A stretch of DNA of 64,000 nt from Planifilum fimeticola. GTDB lineage: Bacteria; Bacillota; Bacilli; Thermoactinomycetales; DSM-44946. Location: positions 169,754 through 233,753 of the forward strand of contig NZ_PVNE01000002.1 in assembly GCF_003001905.1 (NCBI RefSeq). The letters are read 5' to 3'. The stretch's first letter is position 1. The number at the start of each line of letters is the position of its first letter. The notes beneath the pieces are model-generated. The model was not told where the DNA came from and made no database searches. It worked only from the letters and a program-made list of their open reading frames with translations. Shown piece by piece: positions 1 to 8,541 of this stretch. The position numbers and the translations under genes are program-made.

Positions 1-859
1 CCAGGGACAAACTCCCTCCATCCGATATGAGCGATGCGACGTCTTCGGGAAGCTCACTCCTTCCCTGACTCAGCCATTTTTCAATCCATTTTTGCATCCC
101 TCGCATGCGCCGCTCCTCGATGGACAACCGGCGCAGCAGTTCCTGGGCGATGGCGGTTGCGGCCCGGTCGAGAATCAGCCGCATATATTCCGAATCGCGC
201 CCGCCGTGAGCCAGGCAGAGGTCGCCCACATGCATGTCCATTGCGAAGATGGGTTGACGCAGTGTTTCTTGATGGTGAAAGGTTGAGGGGGCTGTTTTTT
301 CGGGATAGATCATGTCGCGTCCCCAGTCGTCACAAAGCCGCACGGGGCATCCCGTCTCCTGGTGGAGGAGCTTGAGGATCTGCGAAGTGCACCTGGGTTG
401 GAGGGTCAGTCGCAGAAAACGTTTGGACAGCGTTTCCAGGGCCAGAAGTTGCTGGTGGTGGCGATTGATGATGTGGGATTGAAGATCCTGCGTGATGTCG
501 ATAAAGCGAACCTCTTGATCGAAAACGAGGATCGGAAAATCGTGTCGGTCCGCATATTGCAAAATGCATGGAGGAACTTCAGTAAACCGCTGGACGAGTT
601 CGATGCATAGGCCGGAGACTCGGCTTTCCACCAACTGTTGAACAAATCGGAGGATGGAGTCTTCAGAGGCCCCCAGGCCGACCCCGGTCGTTAAAATCAG
701 TTCCTGCCCGTTGACAAAGGCTGAAGGGTTGGGAACTTCCAACACGTGGACCCAGCGAACCGGCCGGGTGAGTCCCCTTTTGCCCGCTGCGACCCGGGCG
801 TTTCGAAAAAGGGGGCGTTTCAAGACCTCCTCCACGGTGAAAGGCTTATGAAGATCCAC
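1..859 (-). CDS. PucR family transcriptional regulator (3' part outside window)
   Basis: This is a DNA-binding regulator whose N-terminal part is read leftwards from a GTG at 859, with the ribosome site AGGGAGGTGA just upstream. The first residues (VDLHKPFTVEEVLKRPLF, then WVHVLEVPNPSAFVNGQELILTTG in two blocks) have the pattern of the PucR N-terminal domain (PF07905 type), which senses a small molecule in purine and other catabolic regulators. At least 286 residues are open, and the C-terminal helix-turn-helix expected in this family lies beyond position 1. It is divergent from the dehydrogenase/ECF operon, so it is the obvious candidate regulator of that operon. The ligand is unknown. Confidence 0.82.
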   Translation of the reverse strand, partial: MDLHKPFTVEEVLKRPLFRNARVAAGKRGLTRPVRWVHVLEVPNPSAFVNGQELILTTGVGLGASEDSILRFVQQLVESRVSGLCIELVQRFTEVPPCILQYADRHDFPILVFDQEVRFIDITQDLQSHIINRHHQQLLALETLSKRFLRLTLQPRCTSQILKLLHQETGCPVRLCDDWGRDMIYPEKTAPSTFHHQETLRQPIFAMDMHVGDLCLAHGGRDSEYMRLILDRAATAIAQELLRRLSIEERRMRGMQKWIEKWLSQGRSELPEDVASLISDGGSLSL

Positions 860-1200
860 AGGGTCACCTCCCTAAAGGGGGCTTGCAGAACCCGGTTGTG
901 GGGGGGTGAACAAGCCGAATAAAATATGGTTAGGGAGTTTTCGTTTCTCTGCTTGTCTTGTCGGCAAGGTTCACTAATGGATACCCTTTTCCGTCGAAAA
1001 GAATTCCGGGAGGGGTGCTTGCCCGAGGGATGTATGATTAGAGCGAAGAATTTCTGTACAGGTTGTATGACGCGATCTTGCCATTATTTTGTTAATTTTT
1101 AAATAGATCACCTGGTCGGATTCGTCCTTTGGATTGCCTTTCACGTTTCCAATGCGTGATGTTTCGGTGAAAGGAACCAGGTAGAAACGGAGGGGAGATC
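860..1200. promoter_or_regulatory. Divergent intergenic control region
   Basis: This 341-base spacer between the PucR gene and the dehydrogenase operon holds no convincing gene. It contains an AT-rich stretch (about 1080-1110) that could carry the rightward promoter (for example TTGTAT at about 1063 followed by TATTTT), but no hexamer pair is close to consensus. The last 90 bases hold a set of nested inverted repeats, listed separately. Confidence 0.5.
1110..1182 (+). promoter_or_regulatory. Structured 5' leader with nested inverted repeats
   Basis: Three nested dyads lie just upstream of the ribosome site of the next gene. The outer arms are ACCTGGT (1110-1116) and ACCAGGT (1176-1182), the middle arms CCTTTCAC (1137-1144) and GTGAAAGG (1167-1174), and the inner arms TCACG and CGTGA. 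Middle and inner arms overlap, so they could be alternative foldings. The arrangement resembles a cis-acting RNA or a compound operator. No known riboswitch class was recognised. Confidence 0.45.
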
Positions 1201-2280
1201 TTGCAACACATTTCCGTGGCAGTCATTCCGGGAGACGGCATCGGACCGGAAGTGATGGAGGAAGGGTTGAAGGTTCTGAAGTCGATCGAGGAGATTCACG
1301 GAGGATTGCGGTTCGAGTGGGATACCTTCGATTGGAGCTGCCGGTACTATCTGAAGCACGGCCGGATGATGCCCGAAAACGGGCTCGACGTCCTGAGAGA
1401 ATACGATGTGATCCTGTTGGGGGCCATCGGTGCGCCGACAGTGCCGGATCACATATCGCTCTGGGAACTGCTGCTTCCGATTCGCCGGACCTTCCAGCAG
1501 TACATCAACCTGAGGCCGATCAAGCTTCTCCGCGGATTGGAGAGCCCCCTCCGCCATAAGTCCCATGAACACCTCGATTTTGTCGTGGTGCGCGAAAACA
1601 CGGAAGGGGAGTATTCCGACATGGGCGGACGGCTTCATCGGGGAACCCCTTACGAAATGGCGGTCCAAAACAATGTGTTTACCCGGTACGGAGTGGAGAG
1701 GGTCGTCAAATACGCCTTCAACCTCGCCGAAAAAAGAAGGAAGCGGGTTGCCGCCGCGACCAAGTCCAACGGAATCAATCACACGATGCCCTTCTGGGAC
1801 GAAATCGTAAGGGAAATCGCCGCCCGGCATCCGGATGTCCGGACGGATATTTACCACATCGACGCCCTTGCCGCCTATTTCGTCACCAGGCCGGAAAGCT
1901 TCGACGTGGTGGTGGCGAGCAATCTGTTCGGCGACATCTTGACCGACCTCGGGGCGGCCCTGGTCGGAGGATTGGGGTTGGCTCCCTCGGGAAACATCAA
2001 TCCGGAGCGCGCCTATCCTTCGATGTTTGAACCGATTCACGGTTCGGCCCCGGATATCGCCGGCAAGGGGATTGCCAATCCAATCGCGCAAATCTGGAGC
2101 ATCAGCATGATGATGGAGCATCTGCATCAACCGGAGCTGGCCGGGTTGATTCTGGAGGCCATCGAAGAAGTGTTGGCCGAAAGGAAGGTCCTGACGCCGG
2201 ACCTGGGAGGGAAGGCTTCCACCGCCGAGTTGGGAGGGGAGCTGGTCCGGAAGCTAAAGGCCTTGAGCGAGAAGTTCTGA
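1201..2280 (+). CDS. Tartrate/D-malate dehydrogenase-type oxidative decarboxylase
   Basis: The 359-residue product belongs to the isocitrate/isopropylmalate dehydrogenase superfamily, NAD-dependent enzymes that oxidise a 2-hydroxyacid and remove the beta-carboxyl group. Seen here are IPGDGIGPEV at the N-terminus, VVRENTEGEYSDMGG, the ATKSNG block with the catalytic Lys, the metal-binding Asp segment NLFGDILTDLGA, and EPIHGSAPDIAG near the C-terminus. The TKSNG form is typical of tartrate/D-malate dehydrogenases rather than LeuB or Icd. Start is TTG with an AGGGGAG ribosome site. It heads an operon with an SDR and an ECF transporter, and no leucine genes are nearby. In this context a 3,3-dimethylmalate substrate is proposed; D-malate or tartrate remain possible. 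Confidence 0.85.
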   Translation: MQHISVAVIPGDGIGPEVMEEGLKVLKSIEEIHGGLRFEWDTFDWSCRYYLKHGRMMPENGLDVLREYDVILLGAIGAPTVPDHISLWELLLPIRRTFQQYINLRPIKLLRGLESPLRHKSHEHLDFVVVRENTEGEYSDMGGRLHRGTPYEMAVQNNVFTRYGVERVVKYAFNLAEKRRKRVAAATKSNGINHTMPFWDEIVREIAARHPDVRTDIYHIDALAAYFVTRPESFDVVVASNLFGDILTDLGAALVGGLGLAPSGNINPERAYPSMFEPIHGSAPDIAGKGIANPIAQIWSISMMMEHLHQPELAGLILEAIEEVLAERKVLTPDLGGKASTAELGGELVRKLKALSEKF

Positions 2281-2344
2281 CGGTCGCATTCGGCGGTTTC
2301 CCCGCAAAGGAAGTTTGTTTCAGGTGCAGGGAGGCGATCGATCG

Positions 2345-3115
2345 GTGGAAACGGGTCTTCTGCAGGGGAAAACGGCGTTGGTCACCGGGGCCGCATCCGG
2401 GATGGGGAAGGCGACGGCGCGGCTTTTCGCGGAGCAGGGCGCCAATGTGGTTTTTGCCGATGTGAATCGGGAAGCCGCAGAAAGGGCGGCCGCCGGGCTG
2501 GACGGAAAGCGGGTGCGGGTGTTCCAGGCCGATGTGTCGGAGGACGAAAGCGTGGAGGCGTTGGTGAAGGGGGCGGTCGATGCCTTCGGTCGGGTGGATG
2601 TACTGGTGAATTGCGCCGGGGTTCCCCAGGCTTTTACCCCTGTTGAGGAACTGAGCCCTGATGAGTGGGACAAAATCATGTCCGTCAACGCCAAGTCGAT
2701 TTTTTTGACCGCGAGGCATGTGGTTCCGATCATGAAGCGGAGGAGATCCGGATCGATCGTAAATATCGCTTCGATTGCCGGCGTGAGAGCCCGTCCCGGA
2801 TTAAACGCCTATTGCGCCTCCAAGGGGGCGGCCATCCAGTTGACACGGGCCTTGGCACTGGAATTGGCCCCTTATCAGGTCCGGGTCAACGCCATTAATC
2901 CGGGACCGTCGGATACGCCCATGCTGGGACGGTTTCTTGCGGACGATGCCGCTCAGGCGGAAGAGCAGAAGAAAAAAATCTTTCTGGACAGCGTTCCGTT
3001 GGGACGGCTGGTCCAACCGGAGGACATCGCCCGTGCCGCCCTCTATCTGGCCTCCGACCTGGCGAAAATGGTGACCGGCGAGATCTTGAATGTGGATGGA
3101 GGACGGGGAATCTGA
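2345..3115 (+). CDS. Short-chain dehydrogenase/reductase (SDR)
   Basis: A classical NAD(P)-dependent SDR of about 256 residues. It shows the TGAASGMGKATA cofactor-binding Gly motif, a DV acidic position after beta-strand 3, the NCAG motif, a catalytic Ser in SIVNIASIAG, YCASK (Tyr-x-x-x-Lys) and the C-terminal VDGG. The GTG at 2345 is preferred because GGGAGG precedes it by about nine bases; an in-frame TTG at 2315 is the longer alternative. The stop overlaps the start of the next gene (TGATG), so it is translationally coupled to the ECF ATPase gene. The substrate cannot be read from sequence; an alcohol-to-aldehyde step on pantoate is inferred from context. Confidence 0.85.
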   Translation: METGLLQGKTALVTGAASGMGKATARLFAEQGANVVFADVNREAAERAAAGLDGKRVRVFQADVSEDESVEALVKGAVDAFGRVDVLVNCAGVPQAFTPVEELSPDEWDKIMSVNAKSIFLTARHVVPIMKRRRSGSIVNIASIAGVRARPGLNAYCASKGAAIQLTRALALELAPYQVRVNAINPGPSDTPMLGRFLADDAAQAEEQKKKIFLDSVPLGRLVQPEDIARAALYLASDLAKMVTGEILNVDGGRGI

Positions 3116-3972
3116 TGGAACCGCTGATTCGGATGGAGGGGGTTTCCTTTGATTATGAGTTGAGCGACGGGGAGGCCGTCCATGTCCTCCGCGATGTTTC
3201 CCTTGAGGTTTACCCGGGCGAATATGTGGCCATCATCGGCCACAACGGTTCGGGGAAATCGACCTTGGCCAAGCATTTCAACGGAATTCTCAAGCCGAAA
3301 GAAGGAAATGTGTACGTGGCGGGATTCAACACCAGGGATGCTCGCCATACGCGGGAGATCCGGCAAAGGGTGGGGATGGTTTTTCAGCATCCGGACAATC
3401 AGATTGTGGCGACGATCGTGGAGGATGATGTGGCTTTCGGCCTTGAGAACATCGGCGTGCCCCCTCGGGAAATGAGAAGCCGGATCGACTTTGCCCTGAA
3501 AGCCGTCGGCATGTACGAGTACCGGAACCGCCCTCCCCACCACCTGTCGGGCGGGCAGAAGCAGCGGGTTGCCATCGCCGGGGTGCTCGCCATGAAGCCA
3601 CGGTGCCTGGTCCTCGATGAGGCGACCAGCATGCTGGACGCCCACGGGAGAGGGGAGATCCTGCAGGTGGTAAGGCGTCTTCACCGAGAGGGCATGACCG
3701 TCATTGCCGTCACCCACCACATGTCTGAAGCGGCCGAGGCGGATCGGGTGCTGGTGATGGAGGCGGGGAGAATCGCGATGGAGGGTTCCCCCCGCGAAAT
3801 CTTTCAACAGCGGGAAATCCTCCGCGGGCTTCAGCTGGATATTCCGGTCGCAGGCCGGCTGGCGGAGCGGGTCCATGCGCAGGTTCCCGAATTTCGACCG
3901 GATTTGATTCATCAGCGGGAGATTATTGACGAGGTGGTCAGGATCTCCGGAAAAAAGGGGGCGGCGGGGTGA
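3115..3972 (+). CDS. ecfA1: ECF transporter ATPase EcfA1
   Basis: One of two cytoplasmic ATPases powering an energy-coupling-factor vitamin importer. The 285-residue protein has Walker A GHNGSGKST, Q-loop FQHPDNQ, signature LSGGQKQR, Walker B CLVLDEATSMLD (Ala after the catalytic Glu, common in EcfA1) and the switch His in VTHHMSEA. The gene overlaps the SDR stop upstream and the ecfA2 start downstream, so the ATPases are coupled in one transcript. Unlike the usual shared EcfAAT module next to ribosomal protein genes, this set sits in a catabolic operon with its own S protein. Confidence 0.95.
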   Translation: MEPLIRMEGVSFDYELSDGEAVHVLRDVSLEVYPGEYVAIIGHNGSGKSTLAKHFNGILKPKEGNVYVAGFNTRDARHTREIRQRVGMVFQHPDNQIVATIVEDDVAFGLENIGVPPREMRSRIDFALKAVGMYEYRNRPPHHLSGGQKQRVAIAGVLAMKPRCLVLDEATSMLDAHGRGEILQVVRRLHREGMTVIAVTHHMSEAAEADRVLVMEAGRIAMEGSPREIFQQREILRGLQLDIPVAGRLAERVHAQVPEFRPDLIHQREIIDEVVRISGKKGAAG

Positions 3973-4829
3973 TGGGGAACATCATCGAGGTGAAGGATCT
4001 GAGTTACACCTACATGGAAAAAACCCCCCTGGAGCATCAAGCCCTTTCAGAGGTCGATCTGACCGTCGAGGAAGGGGAATGCGTGGCGATCATCGGCCAT
4101 ACCGGTTCGGGAAAATCGACGTTGATTCAGCATTTCAACGGGCTGTTGCGTCCGCAGCGGGGAAAGGTGGTGGTAGACGGCCGGGATCTGTCCGATCCCA
4201 AGCTGGATCTCAAAGATTTGAGGAGGAAGGTGGGCTTGGTCTTTCAAAACCCGGAGGATCAGCTTTTCGAGAAGCTGGTCGGGGATGACATCGCCTTCGG
4301 CCCGCTAAAAATGGGGCTGCCATTGAAGGAGGTGCGCGACCGCGTCCGATGGGCGATGGAGATGGTGGGGCTTTCCTTTGATGAGATGAAGGACCGACCC
4401 ACCTATTCCTTGAGCGGCGGCCAAAAGAGAAAAGTGGCCTTGGCGGGGGTGTTGGCTCTGCGGCCGAAGGTTCTGGTGCTGGATGAACCGACGGCCGGAT
4501 TGGATCCCCGTTCCCGCATCGAACTTTTGGATCGCATCGAGGGTTTCAACCGGAAGGAGAAGCTCACGGTGATCTTTGTCTCCCACAACATGGAGGAGGT
4601 GGCCAGCCTGGCGGACAGGATTCTGGTCATGGCCGCAGGGAAAATCATCGCCCGAGGCACTCCCCGGGAGATCTTCGGAAACCGGGACATCCTCTTGAAA
4701 CACCGAATCGGCACGCCCGAAACCGTGGAAATTTTGTACCGGCTTCAGGGGTTGGGATATCCGGTGGACGCAGGAGCCTTCGAGGTGGATTCGGCGGCGG
4801 CGGAAATTGTCTCCATTCTTCGACCGTGA
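3972..4829 (+). CDS. ecfA2: ECF transporter ATPase EcfA2
   Basis: Second ATPase of the ECF importer, about 285 residues. Walker A is GHTGSGKST, the Q-loop region FQNPEDQLF, the signature LSGGQKRK, Walker B LVLDEPTAGLD and the switch His in VSHNMEE. The ATG at 3972 overlaps the ecfA1 stop (TGATG); a GTG three bases earlier (3969) is equally in frame. It pairs with EcfA1 as a heterodimer that binds the coupling helices of EcfT. Confidence 0.95.
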   Translation: MGNIIEVKDLSYTYMEKTPLEHQALSEVDLTVEEGECVAIIGHTGSGKSTLIQHFNGLLRPQRGKVVVDGRDLSDPKLDLKDLRRKVGLVFQNPEDQLFEKLVGDDIAFGPLKMGLPLKEVRDRVRWAMEMVGLSFDEMKDRPTYSLSGGQKRKVALAGVLALRPKVLVLDEPTAGLDPRSRIELLDRIEGFNRKEKLTVIFVSHNMEEVASLADRILVMAAGKIIARGTPREIFGNRDILLKHRIGTPETVEILYRLQGLGYPVDAGAFEVDSAAAEIVSILRP

Positions 4830-4843
4830 AGAGGTGACCCCCA

Positions 4844-5686
4844 ATGGCCCGAGAATTCGAGTTGACGCGCAACATCACCATCGGCCAATATCTGCCGACC
4901 GGTTCCTTCGTTCACCGCTTGGATCCGCGAATCAAGCTGTTCTCCTTCGGGATCCTGATCCTGGCCATCGCCTTCTGCAACTCCTACGGCGGCAATTTCA
5001 TCGTCCTCTGCTTTTCGCTCCTCCTGTTTCGACTATCCCGGATTCCCCTCCGCTACGGTCTGTCCGGAGTGAAGCCGGCGATTCCGTTCATTGTGATCTT
5101 GGCCGTGCTGCAGCTGTTGTTTTACGGGGACATCGCCTCCGGCGGAAGAGTCTATCTGGAGTACGGATTCATCGTCATCACCAGTGACAGCGTTCGCCTC
5201 GTGATCGTATCCGCCCTGCGCTTTATCGAAATCATCTTTGTCAGCAGCGTGTTGACCCTGAGCACATCCACCACGCAATTGACCCACGGTATGGAAAGCC
5301 TGTTGAAGCCGCTGAAGTACGTGAAATTTCCGGTTCACGAGTTTTCCCTGATCATGACCATCGCCATCCGTTTCGTGCCCACCTTTGCCATGGAAATGGA
5401 GAAGATGATGAAGGCCCAGGCGTCGAGGGGTGCGGAATTCGGGACCGGATCCTGGTGGCGGATCTTTCGGCGCACGAAGGAGATGTTTCCGATCATCGTT
5501 CCGCTGTTTCGCGTGGCCATGGAAAGGGCGGAGGATCTGATTCTGGCGATGGAGGCGAGGTGCTATGTACCGGGTGGAGATCGTTCAAAATTCAGAAAAT
5601 ACAAATCAAGTCCCGGAGATTTTTTAGTCCTGTTCTTTCTCCTCGCCTTTTCCGCCTTTTTGTTGATGTACCCCTTCCCTTATTGA
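4844..5686 (+). CDS. ecfT: ECF transporter transmembrane component EcfT
   Basis: A 280-residue membrane scaffold joining the S protein to the ATPases. It has several hydrophobic helices, and a cytoplasmic segment with two short Ala-Arg-type coupling motifs, QASRGAE and MEARCY, that contact the ATPases in EcfT proteins. Start is ATG with GAGGTG upstream, 14 bases after ecfA2. It is followed 31 bases later by the S-component gene. Confidence 0.93.
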   Translation: MAREFELTRNITIGQYLPTGSFVHRLDPRIKLFSFGILILAIAFCNSYGGNFIVLCFSLLLFRLSRIPLRYGLSGVKPAIPFIVILAVLQLLFYGDIASGGRVYLEYGFIVITSDSVRLVIVSALRFIEIIFVSSVLTLSTSTTQLTHGMESLLKPLKYVKFPVHEFSLIMTIAIRFVPTFAMEMEKMMKAQASRGAEFGTGSWWRIFRRTKEMFPIIVPLFRVAMERAEDLILAMEARCYVPGGDRSKFRKYKSSPGDFLVLFFLLAFSAFLLMYPFPY

Positions 5687-5717
5687 AGGGTAGATTTCCG
5701 GAAGGGAGGAACAGCCT

Positions 5718-6275
5718 GTGGAAAAGGGTCTGACCGTGCGCAAGATCGTCGTCGCCGGAGTGTTGGGGGCTGTTGCCATTTTGCTCGGCGTCACCCGCCT
5801 GGGATATATTCCGGTGCCCACCGCGGCGGGAAATGCGACGATCATGCATATCCCGGCGATCATCGGGGGCATTCTGCAGGGGCCGCTCGTCGGTCTGATC
5901 ATCGGTCTGATTTTCGGCATCACGTCCTTTCTCAACGCGACCATTCCCCTGTTCAAGGATCCGCTCGTCGCCATCCTCCCCCGATTGTTCATCGGGGTGA
6001 CGGCTTATTTGGCGTACAGGGGGATCAGGAACATCAACGAATATGTGGCGGTGGGGATTGCCAGCTTCGTCGGTTCGATCACAAATACGGCCCTCGTTTT
6101 GATCATGGCCGTCATCAGAGGATACCTGGCGCCGGGGGTGGCCTGGGCGGTGGCTTTGACCAACGGCATTCCCGAAGCGGTGGTTTCGGTGGTGATCACC
6201 CTCGCGGCGGTGGCGGCCTGGATGAAGATCGGTCACTGGGGAAGGCGGAAATCCAAGATTTCGGAGGATATGTGA
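5718..6275 (+). CDS. ECF transporter substrate-binding (S) component
   Basis: A 185-residue integral membrane protein with about six hydrophobic helices. It starts at GTG with GGGAGG upstream. The pattern (RKIVVAGVLGAVAILLGVT, then MHIPAIIGGILQGPLVGLIIGLIFG) fits the ECF S-component family that includes the pantothenate carrier PanT and several uncharacterised S proteins. It is encoded directly after ecfT and before a P1-type hydrolase, so this is a dedicated transporter. The substrate is not proven; pantothenate or a related beta-alanyl amide is inferred from the downstream enzymes. Confidence 0.85.
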   Translation: MEKGLTVRKIVVAGVLGAVAILLGVTRLGYIPVPTAAGNATIMHIPAIIGGILQGPLVGLIIGLIFGITSFLNATIPLFKDPLVAILPRLFIGVTAYLAYRGIRNINEYVAVGIASFVGSITNTALVLIMAVIRGYLAPGVAWAVALTNGIPEAVVSVVITLAAVAAWMKIGHWGRRKSKISEDM

Positions 6276-6276
6276 T

Positions 6277-7254
6277 ATGGGGCTGTACAACAACATTACG
6301 GACGTTCCCGGGATCAAGGTGGGGAATGCCGAGGATCGGCGCGCCCTCACCGGATGCACCGTTCTGCTGATGGAAGAGGGGGCCGTTTGCGGGGTCGATG
6401 TCCGGGGATCCGCCCCCGGAACGCGGGAGACGGATTTGTTGAATCCCGTCCATTTGGTGGAACGGGTTCACGCCATCTGTCTCTCCGGGGGCAGCGCCTA
6501 TGGCCTCGATGCGGCCGGAGGTGTCATGAAGTATTTGGAGGAGCGGGGCTGCGGGTTTCAGACGGGGGCGGGGGTGGTCCCGATTGTCCCCGCGGCCGTC
6601 CTGTTTGATCTGGATGTCGGAGATGCAAAGGTTCGTCCCGACGGGAAGATGGGCTATCTTGCCGCGTCCAGAGCGGCCCGGGGCTCCTTTCCCCTGGGAA
6701 ATGTAGGAGCCGGATGCGGTGCAACGGTCGGAAAGATGGCCGGCCCCCATCGCGCGATGAAGGGAGGATTGGGGTCGGCTTCCCGGGCATGGGGGGATCT
6801 GATTGTCGGGGCGATCGTGGCGGTGAACGCGTTGGGGGAAATCCGGGATCCCTCATCGGGGCGGATTTTGGCGGGCGCCAGGGATGATGAGGGGAGAATC
6901 CGCAGTTATCTCCACTGGATGGGGATGCAGCCTCTCTCGTTCTCCGGAGGGATGAACACGACGATCGGCGTCGTGGCCGCCAACGCCCGTCTCACCAAGG
7001 GGCAGGCCAGCAAGGTGGCTTCGATGGCGCACGATGGATTGGCCAGAACCATCTATCCCGCCCATACGATGGTGGACGGGGACACCGTGTTTGCCGTGGC
7101 GACGGGCGAAGTGGAGGCTTCCGTCGATCTGGTGGGGGCGATCGCCGCCGAGGTGTTGGCGGAGGCGGTCCTTGCGGCCATTCGGTCGGCTGAAGGGTTG
7201 GAGGGGATTCCCGCATATCGCGATTTGCAGAATGGGAGGGGTGAGGGGAGTTGA
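6277..7254 (+). CDS. P1 (DmpA/NylC-type) self-processing N-terminal nucleophile hydrolase
   Basis: The 325-residue product matches the P1/S58 peptidase family (DmpA, beta-aminopeptidase BapA, nylon-oligomer hydrolase NylC). The N-terminus NNITDVPGIKVGNAED and the GNVGAGCGATVGK block are typical. The segment GGMNTTIGVVAANARL contains the expected self-cleavage site, Asn227-Thr228, so Thr228 would become the nucleophile, as in NylC, rather than Ser as in DmpA. These enzymes cut peptide or amide bonds, often next to beta-amino acids. The gene lies between the ECF S component and an M20 amidohydrolase, and its stop overlaps the next start. Pantothenate or beta-alanyl amide hydrolysis is inferred only. 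Confidence 0.9.
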   Translation: MGLYNNITDVPGIKVGNAEDRRALTGCTVLLMEEGAVCGVDVRGSAPGTRETDLLNPVHLVERVHAICLSGGSAYGLDAAGGVMKYLEERGCGFQTGAGVVPIVPAAVLFDLDVGDAKVRPDGKMGYLAASRAARGSFPLGNVGAGCGATVGKMAGPHRAMKGGLGSASRAWGDLIVGAIVAVNALGEIRDPSSGRILAGARDDEGRIRSYLHWMGMQPLSFSGGMNTTIGVVAANARLTKGQASKVASMAHDGLARTIYPAHTMVDGDTVFAVATGEVEASVDLVGAIAAEVLAEAVLAAIRSAEGLEGIPAYRDLQNGRGEGS

Positions 7255-8471
7255 AGAGGGTGGAAGAGGCGGTTCTCCGTTTCATCGATGAAGATGAATT
7301 GATCCGCCTGACCCGGGAGCTCGTCCGGATCAAAAGCGTTTACCGTCCCGAAGCCGAGGACGGCAACGAGGAGCGGGCGGCCCGGTTCGTAGCGGGCTAT
7401 TTGCGGAAAATGGGGCTGCAGGTGCACTATGAAGAGGTGGTTCCCGGGCGTCCAAACGTGATCGCCCTCTTGGATTTTCGGCGTCCGGGGAAGACCCTTC
7501 TGTTTGAAGCCCATACGGATGTCGTCACCGAAGGGGATCCGGAGGCCTGGAGCCATGATCCCTTCGGCGCCGTGATGGAAAACGGGAGAATCTACGGCCG
7601 GGGGGCGTGCGACACGAAGGGGAATCTCGCCGCAGCCATCTCCGCCGTCCGTGCCATCAAAAGATCGGGGGCCGATTTGGCGGGGAAAATCATCCTGTGC
7701 ATTCCCTGCGACGAAGAGGGGATGATGATCGGGATCAAGGATTTCATCCGCCGCGGTTGGGCCCGGGGAGTGGACGGCGCGATCATCTGCGAACCGGAAG
7801 AAAATCAGCTATGCATCGCGCAAAAGGGTGCGATGAGGGTCCTCGTCAGAACGTACGGCAAGATGGCTCACGGGGCGATGCCGCTGACAGGGATCAATCC
7901 CAATACGCGGATGGCCAGACTGCTCCTGGAACTGGAGAAGTTGGAACGGCGCGAAAGGGAGCGGGTCGGAGAGCATCCCTATCTGGGGTGGCCGAGCATC
8001 ACTCCCACCATCCTGCGCTCCCCGGTAAAGGGGGAACCGCAGATCAATGTGGTGCCCGATCAGTGCGAAGCCGCTTTGGATATCCGGACCGTCCCGGGGC
8101 AGGAACATGAATCGCTCCGGAGGCAGATGGAAGAGATTCTTGACGATCTGGGGAAGGAGGACCCTCATTTCAAGGCGTCCATCGAGGTGATCGAGGAGCG
8201 CCCCTGGACCGAGACGGATAAGGAGAACGGGATCGTCGTCGCCGTCGCGGACGCTTACCGGGAAGTCACGGGAAGAGAACCGGTTTACAACGGGGTTCCG
8301 GGAGCGACGGACGGCACGTTCCTCCATCTGGCGGGGGTGCCCATCGTCACCACGGGGGCGGGGGATCGCCACATCCCTCACCATGCGGATGAATATGTGG
8401 AAATCGACGAGTTGATCGAAACGACGAAAATCTATTGTCTCGCGGCCCTCAAGTTTTTGAGCCGGGATTAG
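7251..8471 (+). CDS. M20 family metallohydrolase (ArgE/DapE type)
   Basis: A 406-residue di-zinc amidohydrolase that removes an acyl group from an amino acid or dipeptide-like substrate. Metal and catalytic residues are visible: EAHTDVV (His88, Asp90), GRGACDTKG (Asp121), CDEEG (Glu155/Glu156), and the C-terminal His in GDRHIPHHADEYV. A dimerisation domain separates the two halves. It starts at TTG with GGGGAG upstream, and the TTGA start/stop overlap with the P1 hydrolase gene implies coupling. With an ALDH downstream and an ECF importer upstream it could split an N-acyl-beta-alanine; ArgE/DapE roles are less likely because no arginine or lysine genes are present. Confidence 0.88.
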   Translation: MKRVEEAVLRFIDEDELIRLTRELVRIKSVYRPEAEDGNEERAARFVAGYLRKMGLQVHYEEVVPGRPNVIALLDFRRPGKTLLFEAHTDVVTEGDPEAWSHDPFGAVMENGRIYGRGACDTKGNLAAAISAVRAIKRSGADLAGKIILCIPCDEEGMMIGIKDFIRRGWARGVDGAIICEPEENQLCIAQKGAMRVLVRTYGKMAHGAMPLTGINPNTRMARLLLELEKLERRERERVGEHPYLGWPSITPTILRSPVKGEPQINVVPDQCEAALDIRTVPGQEHESLRRQMEEILDDLGKEDPHFKASIEVIEERPWTETDKENGIVVAVADAYREVTGREPVYNGVPGATDGTFLHLAGVPIVTTGAGDRHIPHHADEYVEIDELIETTKIYCLAALKFLSRD

Positions 8472-8541
8472 CATGCATCCGCCTTTCGATCGAGTATTCC
8501 CGGGATGCTGCCCATTCTGTGAAGGTGAGGGAGGAGGAAAA

